Origin: Alterluteimonas quercicellularis
GTDB lineage: Bacteria; Pseudomonadota; Gammaproteobacteria; Xanthomonadales; Xanthomonadaceae
DNA length: 64,000 nucleotides
Reading direction: 5' to 3'
NCBI RefSeq assembly: GCF_021191635.1
Contig: NZ_JAIWPR010000016.1
Coordinates: forward strand, 34,776 to 98,775
The notes under the pieces are model-generated. The model saw only the letters and a program-made list of their open reading frames with translations. It searched no databases and was not told the origin of the DNA. Every line of letters begins with the position of its first letter. The stretch's first letter is position 1. Of the stretch, positions 58,070 through 64,000 are shown piece after piece. A program made the translations under genes and the position numbers.

Positions 58070-58410
58070 TGCCGTCGCCCTCCTGGAATCGTGCCGGGGA
58101 CCGGTCGTCCCTTGCGGGCATTGCAGCGGATGCGCGCGGCGCGGAACAGCTGGAGGCCGCCCCCAGGGCGAGCGCGTGCCCTGAACGCGTCGAGCGGCGG
58201 GGCGTGCCGGCGGGCCGGTGCGTCCGGAAGCGCGCGCCGCGACGCGCGCTGCCCGGCCGATCGGCGGAGCTGCCGACCGCGTCGCAGACCGCGCTCCGCG
58301 CGCGAGCGAGACTGTGGGCCGTGAGCGCTCCGGCGCCAGGATTCGGCCGCAGGGACGCCGGAGGGGCGCGCGCGGCGCACGCGTGTCCCACCGCCCGCAG
58401 GAGGCGCCCC

Positions 58411-59757
58411 ATGTCCGACCCCGCTCCATCCCCCCTTCCCGACCGCCCGCGCCCGCCGCAGGCCGGCGGGCTGCGCCGTCGCGCCGTGCTGCACGGCGCG
58501 CTGGGCCTGGCCGCCTCGCCCGCGCTGTGGGGCCTCGGCGGCCGCGCGCGCGCCCAGTCCGCCGCCCTGCCGTTCGCCGGCATGAACCTCTCCGGCCTGG
58601 CCTCCAATCCCTACGTGGAGAACGCGCGGATCGGCACCCACTACCGCGACATCACCGAGCAGCACATCGAGGCCGCCGGCGACTGCCCGCTGTTCCGGCT
58701 GCCGGCCACCGCGCACCGCTTCACCCGGGCGCAGGGCTGGCCGCTGGAGGAGGCCTACGCCGCCCAGGTGGAGACCGTGCTCGACCGCCTGGCCGCGCAC
58801 GGCAAGCTCGCCATCCTCGAACTGCACGACTACATGCGCCTGCCGCGCAAGGTGGCGACCCAGAGCGGCTACGCGCGCAACGCCGCCGGCCAGCTCGTCG
58901 GCCCAGACGGACAGGTGGTGCCCAACCCCGCCGCCGCCTCGGTGTGGGCCGGCGTGTACGAACTGGGCGCCTTCGGCTACATCGCCCACCACGATGCGCG
59001 CGACGGCCTGCTGCGCCTGTACGAGCACCGCGTGATCGGCACCGCCGGCTGCAAGCTCTTCAACGACGGCGGCCTGCCCGACCTGTGGGCGCGCATCGTG
59101 CAGCGCTTCGGCGGGCATCCCGCGATCTTCGGCTGGGGGCTGATGAACGAGCCCTACCAGGGCCCTGAGCGCAACGCCGACGGCAGCCCGTTCCTGATGG
59201 CGCCGCACTGGCTGAAGACCGCCGCCAACACGGTCGAGCGGATCGCCCGCGCCGATCGCCGCCACTACATCTTCGTCTGCGGCAACGAGTACGCCAGCGC
59301 GCGGCGCTGGCCCCAGGTGTCGCTGGACCTGTTCGACATCCCCGATCCCTACGGCCTGGTCGTCTACGAGGCGCACAACTACCTCGACAACGGCGGCACC
59401 GGCGGCGGCGCCTGGCGCCAGCGCGACGAGGCGGTGCACCCCGACACCGGCATCGAGATGGTGCGGCCCTTCGTCGAGGCGCTGCGCGCGGCGGGCAAGC
59501 GCGGCTTCCTCGGCGAGCACGGCTACCCCGAGGGCAACGCGAGCGCGGCGCTGGCGACCACGCGGATGCTGCAGTACCTGCAGCAGCACCGCGTGCCCAG
59601 CACGCAGTGGTGCTTCGGGCCGGGCTGGCCGGCCGGCTCGGCGCTGGGCATGAGCACCGACCTCACGCCGCACACCGTCCGGGTCAAGGACAACATCGCC
59701 GCCGTGCGGCCCTTCTTCGGCGCGCGCCTGTCCGACTACGTACCGCCGCAGGCCTAG
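58411..59757 (+). CDS. Glycoside hydrolase family 5 (cellulase-like), exported
   Basis: The 448-residue product has an N-terminal LRRRAVLHGALGLAASPALW signal, compatible with Tat export, ending near RARAQ. A TIM barrel follows: GMNLSGLASNPYVE, FRLPATAHRFTRAQGW and LAILELHDYMRLP. The acid/base Glu is in GWGLMNEPY (about residue 247) and the nucleophile Glu in FLGEHGYPEG (about 369). GH5 enzymes cleave beta-glucans and related polymers; the exact substrate cannot be read from sequence. The ribosome site GCAGGAGG precedes the ATG. No binding module or other carbohydrate genes are next to it. Confidence 0.9.
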   Translation: MSDPAPSPLPDRPRPPQAGGLRRRAVLHGALGLAASPALWGLGGRARAQSAALPFAGMNLSGLASNPYVENARIGTHYRDITEQHIEAAGDCPLFRLPATAHRFTRAQGWPLEEAYAAQVETVLDRLAAHGKLAILELHDYMRLPRKVATQSGYARNAAGQLVGPDGQVVPNPAAASVWAGVYELGAFGYIAHHDARDGLLRLYEHRVIGTAGCKLFNDGGLPDLWARIVQRFGGHPAIFGWGLMNEPYQGPERNADGSPFLMAPHWLKTAANTVERIARADRRHYIFVCGNEYASARRWPQVSLDLFDIPDPYGLVVYEAHNYLDNGGTGGGAWRQRDEAVHPDTGIEMVRPFVEALRAAGKRGFLGEHGYPEGNASAALATTRMLQYLQQHRVPSTQWCFGPGWPAGSALGMSTDLTPHTVRVKDNIAAVRPFFGARLSDYVPPQA

Positions 59758-59897
59758 ACCCGGGGCTTCGGCCACCGGCGAAGCGTCGGCGCTCCGCGGC
59801 GGCGGTCTCCGCGCCCGCGGTTCCGGGCTCCCGGCGCGCCCGCGGACGGCGCCGGGGCGCCGCCGCGGCCGTCGCGCGCGGCCGCCGGCCGGCTTGC

Positions 59898-59903
59898 TAG
59901 ACT
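59898..59903 (+). promoter_or_regulatory. -10-like box TAGACT upstream of the second M13 gene
   Basis: GCTAGACTGC lies 52 nt before the ATG at 59956, in the 198-bp gap after the GH5 gene. It matches the recurring box of this window. No clear -35. Confidence 0.4.
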
Positions 59904-59955
59904 GCCGCGCCGCGCGACCCGCCGCACCGAACCGCACGCCGCACCGGAGCCCGCA

Positions 59956-61983
59956 ATGCCCATCGATCGTCCGTCCGCCCTCGCCCGCCCCGCCCTGCTC
60001 GCCGCCGCCGTCGCCCTGCTGCTGGGCGTGGCCGCCGACGCGGACGCCCAGCGCCGCCGCGCCGCCGCCCCGGCGCCGCCGCCGGGCCCGACCGCCTGCA
60101 CGGACTTCTACAGCTTCCACAACAAGGACTGGCTGGCCGCGACGCCGGTGCCGCCGCAGGGCGCGGTGACCGCGCTGGGCGACCTGCAGCAGCGCTCGCT
60201 GCAGCAGCAGCGCGACCTGCTGGACGCCGCCATGCAGCAGCCGCAGAACAACGTGCAGAAGCTGCTGGGCGACTTCTGGGCCAGCGGGCTGGACGAGGCC
60301 GCGGTGGAGGCCGACGGCGCGCAGCCGATCGCGCCGCTGCTGGCGCGCATCGACGGCATCCGCCGCGCGCGCCACATCCCGCCGGCGATCGCCGCGCTGC
60401 ACCAGGTGGGCATCCCGGTGCTGTTCAACTTCAGCGCCGACGTCGACCTCGCCGACCTCGGCCGCCACATCGGCTACTTCACCCAGGGCGGCCTGGGCCT
60501 GCCCGATCCGGCCTACTACACCCGCAACGACGCCGACGCCCAGGCCCTGCTCGGCCGCTACCGCGACTACGTCAAGAGCATCCTGGCGCTGACCGGCGTG
60601 CAGGAGGCGCAGCTCGATGCCGCGTCGGCGAGCGTGATCGACCTGGAGACGCGCATCGCGCAGAAGTCGCGCGACCTCAGCCTCACCCGCGACCCCCGCA
60701 GCCACTACGCGCGCGTGGCGGTGGGCGATGCCGACAAGCAGTACCGCCGCCTGCAGCTGGCCGCCTTCCTCGAGGCGCAGGGCGTGCAGGACGACGCCGT
60801 CTCGCTGACCACCCCCGAGCTGTTCGCCGAGCTCGACGCCCTGGTCGGCACCCTGCCGGCCGAGCAGTGGAAGCACTACCTGCGCTTCCACGTCGGCAGC
60901 GCGATGGCGCCCTACCTCTCCAAGACCTTCCGCGACGCCGACTTCGCCTTCCGCGGCCGCGTGCTGCGCGGCGAGACCGCGCCGGCCCCGCGCCAGGCGC
61001 AGGTGCTCGACGCGATCAACAAGGCCGCCGGGCCGATGCTCGCCCGCGAGTACGTGGCGCGCTACCTGCCGCAGAACAGCCGCACCCGCGCCGAGGCCAT
61101 CGCCGCGCAGGTGCGCGACGCGCTGGTGCGCGGCGTCGACCGCAACGCCTGGATGAGCGAGGCGACCAAGGCCGAGGCGCGCGCCAAGGCCTCGACGATC
61201 CGCATCGAGATCGGCGCGCCGGTCGACGACATCGACTACAGCGTGCAGCCGATGGGCCGCGGCAGCTTCGGCGGCAACATGCTGATCGCCTCGACCTGGC
61301 GCCACCGCGAGGAGATGAAGCGCATCGGCCGCGCCAACGCCGACCGCCGCTGGGACGTGCTGCCGCAGCAGCCGGCGCTGGCCTACGACATCGCGCAGAA
61401 CCGGCTGATCGTGTCGGCCGCGGTGCTGCAGCCGCCGGTGCTCGACGTCGCCCGCGACCCGGCGGCGCACTACGGCGCCTACGGCGCGCTGGTCGGGCAC
61501 GAGCTCAGCCGCAGCGTCGACATCCGCGGCCGCGTGGTCGACGCCCAGGGCACCGTGCGCACCTGGTGGACGCCGCAGGACCTGTCGGCCTGGGAAGGCA
61601 TCACCTCGCGGCTGGCCGCGCAGTACGGCGCCTATCCCTACCCGGGCGTCACCGCCCTCAACGTGGACGGCACCCGTACCCGCGACGAAAACGCCGCCGA
61701 CCTGGCCGGCGTGGAGCTGGCCTGGGACGCGCTGTCCACCGCCACGCCGGCACTGCCGCCCGAGGCCTCGCAGCACTTCTTCGCCTCGTGGGCGGAGCTG
61801 TGGCGCCAGCAGGCCTCGCCGGAGGCGGCCAACCGCGCGGCGCTCACCGCGCCCAACGCGCCGGGCCAGTGGCGCACCAACGGCCCGCTGGCCAACCTGC
61901 CCGCCTTCGGCACCGCGTTCTCCTGCGAGCCGGGCACGCCGATGCAGCGCGCCGAAGCCGAGCGGATCTCGATCTGGCGCTAG
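59956..61983 (+). CDS. M13 family protein with degenerate zinc site (probable pseudo-peptidase)
   Basis: The 675-residue product has a cleavable signal (LLAAAVALLLGVAADADA) without a lipobox. It aligns with the M13 peptidase at 55047-57152 throughout (DFYSFHNKDWLA, QGGLGLPDPAYYTRNDADAQ, HYLRFHVGSAMAPYL, SFSCEPGTPM-like end). The zinc motif HExxH reads HELSR (515-519), so the second His is lost. The substrate-binding NAYY motif is also absent (AYDIAQNRLIVSAAVLQPP). The Glu of ENxAD survives (ENAAD, 578). It is therefore probably not a peptidase; a binding or inhibitory role is possible. The frame is fully open, so it is not a decaying pseudogene. Confidence 0.88.
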   Translation: MPIDRPSALARPALLAAAVALLLGVAADADAQRRRAAAPAPPPGPTACTDFYSFHNKDWLAATPVPPQGAVTALGDLQQRSLQQQRDLLDAAMQQPQNNVQKLLGDFWASGLDEAAVEADGAQPIAPLLARIDGIRRARHIPPAIAALHQVGIPVLFNFSADVDLADLGRHIGYFTQGGLGLPDPAYYTRNDADAQALLGRYRDYVKSILALTGVQEAQLDAASASVIDLETRIAQKSRDLSLTRDPRSHYARVAVGDADKQYRRLQLAAFLEAQGVQDDAVSLTTPELFAELDALVGTLPAEQWKHYLRFHVGSAMAPYLSKTFRDADFAFRGRVLRGETAPAPRQAQVLDAINKAAGPMLAREYVARYLPQNSRTRAEAIAAQVRDALVRGVDRNAWMSEATKAEARAKASTIRIEIGAPVDDIDYSVQPMGRGSFGGNMLIASTWRHREEMKRIGRANADRRWDVLPQQPALAYDIAQNRLIVSAAVLQPPVLDVARDPAAHYGAYGALVGHELSRSVDIRGRVVDAQGTVRTWWTPQDLSAWEGITSRLAAQYGAYPYPGVTALNVDGTRTRDENAADLAGVELAWDALSTATPALPPEASQHFFASWAELWRQQASPEAANRAALTAPNAPGQWRTNGPLANLPAFGTAFSCEPGTPMQRAEAERISIWR

Positions 61984-62026
61984 GCATGGGCCGGCGCCGC
62001 GCTCCCTCGACGCGGCCCAGCCGTTC

Positions 62027-62107
62027 GTAGGAGCGCGCTCGCGCGCGATGCTCCTTCCATTCGCTGCCGGAAAAAGCGAAGAGCATCGCGCGCGAGCGCG
62101 CTCCTAC
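62027..62107. repeat. REP-like palindrome, copy 2
   Basis: GTAGGAGCGCGCTCGCGCGC then GATGCTC forms the left arm and GAGCATCGCGCGCGAGCGCG then CTCCTAC the right arm, an almost perfect long hairpin. It fills the space between the convergent M13-like and rhomboid genes. Its last base is part of the rhomboid TAG stop. Confidence 0.85.
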
Positions 62108-62754
62108 TAGAACCGGCGGAAATTGCCGCGCGGCGCGCGCCCGAACGGGGGCCGCCCGCGCCACTGCCGGATCAGCAGCCAGCCGAAGAACATCCCGCCC
62201 AGGTGGGCGAAGTGCGCCACGCCCGACTGCGTGCCGCTGATGCCCAGCACCAGCTCGATCGCGCCGGCCACGATCACCAGCGTGCGCGCCTTCATCGGGA
62301 TCGGCGGGATCAGCAGCATCACCCGCTGGTTCGGGAACAGCATCCCGTAGGCCAGCAGCAGCCCGAACACGCCGCCGGAGGCGCCCAGCGTCGGGTAGGC
62401 GCCGCCGCCCTGCGCCATCGACCAGCTCACCACCACCAGCTGGCACAGCCCCGCGCCGGCCACGCAGACCAGGAAATAGGTCAGGAAGCGCCGCTGCCCC
62501 CAGGTGTACTCCAGCGGCGCGCCGAACATCAGCAGCACCAGCATGTTGAACACCAGGTGGAAGGCGTTGGCGTGCAGGAAGCCGTAGGTCACCAGCTGCC
62601 ACGGCAGGAAGCCGAGGCCGCCGGCCTCGGCGCCGCCCAGCGGCCACAGCATGAAGGGGAGGAACAGCTGGCTGCCCAGCAGCAGCTGGGCCAGGAACAC
62701 CGCGCCGTTGAGGATCAACAGGGCCTTGGTGACGGGGGGAAGATTGGAGAACAT
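62107..62754 (-). CDS. Rhomboid family intramembrane serine protease
   Basis: The 215-residue product has about six membrane helices. The N-terminal MFSNLPPVTKALLILNGAVF is followed by the family residues HANAFHLVFNMLVLLMFGAP. The catalytic Ser is in LGASGGVFGLLL (about residue 126) and the catalytic His in GVAHFAHLGGMFFGWLL (about 180). Rhomboids cut membrane proteins within the bilayer; the substrate is unknown. The ribosome site AGGAG and a TATCAT box about 23 nt before the ATG support the start at 62754. It ends in REP copy 2. Confidence 0.92.
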   Translation of the reverse strand: MFSNLPPVTKALLILNGAVFLAQLLLGSQLFLPFMLWPLGGAEAGGLGFLPWQLVTYGFLHANAFHLVFNMLVLLMFGAPLEYTWGQRRFLTYFLVCVAGAGLCQLVVVSWSMAQGGGAYPTLGASGGVFGLLLAYGMLFPNQRVMLLIPPIPMKARTLVIVAGAIELVLGISGTQSGVAHFAHLGGMFFGWLLIRQWRGRPPFGRAPRGNFRRF

Positions 62755-62846
62755 CCGGGCTCCTGCGGGTCCGCGCCATGATAACCGGCGCGCGCGGACG
62801 CCGGCTTCGCGCGCGCCGCGGGCCGGCGGCGCCGGGCGACCGGGCT

Positions 62847-63066
62847 CAGAACCTGTTCACGATCCGTCGCGAGCGCCACCAGCTGGCGCGTGGCGGAGCG
62901 CAGGAAGCGCAGTGTACGAGCGGTACATGAGCATGGGTGACCGCCATCCCTGGCGGTCACCCTGCGGGCCATCGCCGGCGCGATGTCAAGAACCGCTCCA
63001 GGCGGTTCTTTCGAGCACCGCACGCGCGCCAGCTGGCAAGCGCAGCAGGATCGTGAACAGGTTCTC
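62847..63066. mobile_element. About 220-bp inverted-repeat element with internal hairpins
   Basis: The ends share an 18-bp perfect inverted repeat, AGAACCTGTTCACGATCC (62848-62865, and complement at 63048-63065). Inside are a perfect 12-bp stem, GGGTGACCGCCA/TGGCGGTCACCC (62935-62962), and an 8-bp stem, AGAACCGC/GCGGTTCT (62989-63009). There is no gene inside. It fills the gap between the rhomboid and the alkyltransferase-like gene. Its right end overlaps the latter's stop codon by 1 nt. MITE-like or structured RNA. Confidence 0.75.
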
Positions 63067-63415
63067 AGGCGCCATTAACGGGCGGCCCCCAGACCTGCGC
63101 GTCCAGATCGGCGGCCGCGGGCTGCCCGCGCACGCGCCCGCCCTCCACCCGCACGCCCTCGGCGCGCAGGCGCCGGACCTGCTCCTTCCAGCCGCGGCTG
63201 CCCTCGGCGAAGGCGATCCGCCCGTCGCTGCGCAGCACGCGGTGCCACGGCAGCGCGGGATCGTCGTTGCCGGCCAGCAGCCGCGCCACCAGCCGCGCAC
63301 GGCCGGGCAGCCCGGCGCGGCGGGCGACCTCGCCGTAGCCGGCGACCTGCCCGCGCGGGATCGCGCGCACCGCCGCGAGGATGCGTGCCGCGCCCTGGTC
63401 GTCGTTCGTGGCCAT
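63065..63415 (-). CDS. Alkyltransferase-like (ATL) DNA-binding protein
   Basis: ATL proteins bind O6-alkylguanine and flag it for nucleotide excision repair without removing it. The 116-residue product has IPRGQVAGYGEVARRAGLPG for DNA binding and PWHRV in place of the PCHRV of O6-methylguanine-DNA methyltransferases; this Cys-to-Trp change defines the group. It ends WGPPVNGA. The start ATG is at 63415. It is divergent from the next gene. Confidence 0.9.
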   Translation of the reverse strand: MATNDDQGAARILAAVRAIPRGQVAGYGEVARRAGLPGRARLVARLLAGNDDPALPWHRVLRSDGRIAFAEGSRGWKEQVRRLRAEGVRVEGGRVRGQPAAADLDAQVWGPPVNGA

Positions 63416-63456
63416 CGCACCGCCCGCGTCCGCGACGGAACACCCGCCGTTGCGGC

Positions 63457-63462
63457 TAGCAT
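63457..63462 (+). promoter_or_regulatory. -10-like box TAGCAT upstream of the 63490 gene
   Basis: GCTAGCATACGG lies 27 nt before the ATG in the divergent gap between the ATL gene and the YbjN-like gene. No strong -35. Confidence 0.4.
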
Positions 63463-63489
63463 ACGGTCGACCCCGCCACCGGACACGCC

Positions 63490-63900
63490 ATGGAGAACTT
63501 CGAACGCATCCGCAGCGAGCTGCGCAACGCCGACTTCCGCCTGACCATGGAGGAGCCCTACGTGGTCTGCGTGGAACTGTCGCTCGACGGCGGCCGCCGC
63601 CAGCAGGCGATCTTCCTGTCGGAGCTGCAGGACGACGACGGCCGCGAGTACCTGCGGGCGAGCACCATGGTCGCGCCCCTGGCCGGGGTCGACCCGCGCC
63701 GCGCGCTGGCCTTCAATTGGCAGAGCCGCGTGGGCTACCTGGCGCTGGGCGACCTCGACGGCGAGCCCTGGCTGCAGCTGTGCGAGAACCGCCCCTACGC
63801 CGGCCTGGACGCGGCCGAGCTGTCGCGGCTGGTGCTGGAGATCGGGGGCATGGGCGACCGCCTGGAGCAGGCGCTGTCGCCGGAGTCCGACCGGCTCTGA
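63490..63900 (+). CDS. Small protein, possible YbjN/CesT-like fold, function unknown
   Basis: The 136-residue product begins MENFERIRSELRNADFRLTM. It alternates helices and strands (VVCVELSLDGGRRQQAIFLS, LAFNWQSRVGYLALGDLDGE, SRLVLEIGGMGDRLEQALS), a pattern reminiscent of the type III chaperone-like YbjN fold. This assignment is weak. There is no signal peptide. No neighbouring genes to the right can be used because the sequence collapses into poly-G 30 bases after the stop. Confidence 0.6.
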   Translation: MENFERIRSELRNADFRLTMEEPYVVCVELSLDGGRRQQAIFLSELQDDDGREYLRASTMVAPLAGVDPRRALAFNWQSRVGYLALGDLDGEPWLQLCENRPYAGLDAAELSRLVLEIGGMGDRLEQALSPESDRL

Positions 63901-63921
63901 GCCGGCGCCGGCGCACGCCCC

Positions 63922-63980
<59 letters not shown>

Positions 63981-64000
63981 GCCGGCCCGGGCCAGGGCGA

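Overview
This is a single contiguous piece of a very GC-rich gammaproteobacterial chromosome. The block uppS-cdsA-dxr-rseP-bamA-lpxD-fabZ-lpxA-lpxB-rnhB-dnaE-accA, together with tldD/yhdP/rng/maf and leuS/lptE/holA/nadD/rsfS/rlmH, is the arrangement expected in Lysobacteraceae (Xanthomonadaceae). The protein sequences look Lysobacter/Luteimonas-like; this is inference from recall, not a search. The window is almost entirely core chromosome. I see no prophage, CRISPR array, rRNA, tRNA or intact transposase.

Layout. 0-10 kb (+): isoprenoid carrier, phospholipid, outer-membrane assembly and lipid A genes, mostly with 4-nt or very short overlaps (uppS partial, cdsA, dxr, rseP, bamA, lpxD, fabZ, lpxA, lpxB). 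10-16 kb (+): rnhB, dnaE, accA, a TPR membrane protein. 16-20 kb: an old-yellow-enzyme gene (-) divergent from tilS, then xseB-ispA (+). 20-25 kb: two DUF4870 genes (-), pmbA/tldE (-), yjgA/darP (+), tldD (-). 25-31 kb (-): yhdP, rng, maf. 31-34 kb: a SIMPL protein, a small hydrophilic protein, a lipoprotein (-), a TonB-type protein. 34-40 kb (-): rlmH, rsfS, nadD, holA, lptE, leuS. 40-47.7 kb: a CHASE3/GAF/GGDEF protein, a translationally coupled membrane/HTH/membrane cassette (-), a CnoX-like thioredoxin-TPR protein, a DUF4442 protein, a Ser/Thr kinase fused to a formylglycine-enzyme-like domain, a DUF502 protein. 47.7-62 kb: a DUF885 peptidase, an RhlE-type helicase (-), a LysM/FecR protein coupled to a CHASE2-GGDEF protein, an M13 peptidase, a frameshifted gene with an internal duplication (-), a GH5 glycosidase, and a second M13 protein with a broken zinc site. 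62-64 kb: a rhomboid protease (-), an alkyltransferase-like protein (-), a small YbjN-like protein.

The most unusual content is in repeats and degenerate enzymes. A GGGATTC-type palindromic repeat lies in frame inside dnaE. A 179-bp inverted-repeat element occurs twice, and one copy supplies the stop codon of the helicase. A separate element of about 220 bp with 18-bp inverted ends and strong internal hairpins lies between the rhomboid and alkyltransferase-like genes. REP-like GTAGGAGCGCGC palindromes flank gene ends. At two such REP arms the sequence collapses into poly-C or poly-G, which looks like a sequencing/assembly artefact. Several lead genes carry a TAGAAT/TAGACT-type -10 box only 6-7 nt before the start codon, suggesting leaderless transcripts.

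I did not find a clearly new multi-gene defence or biosynthetic system. The best candidates for less-described biology are the LysM/FecR-CHASE2-GGDEF pair, the kinase-FGE fusion, the coupled membrane/HTH/membrane cassette, the M13 pseudo-peptidase beside an intact M13, and the repeat families.
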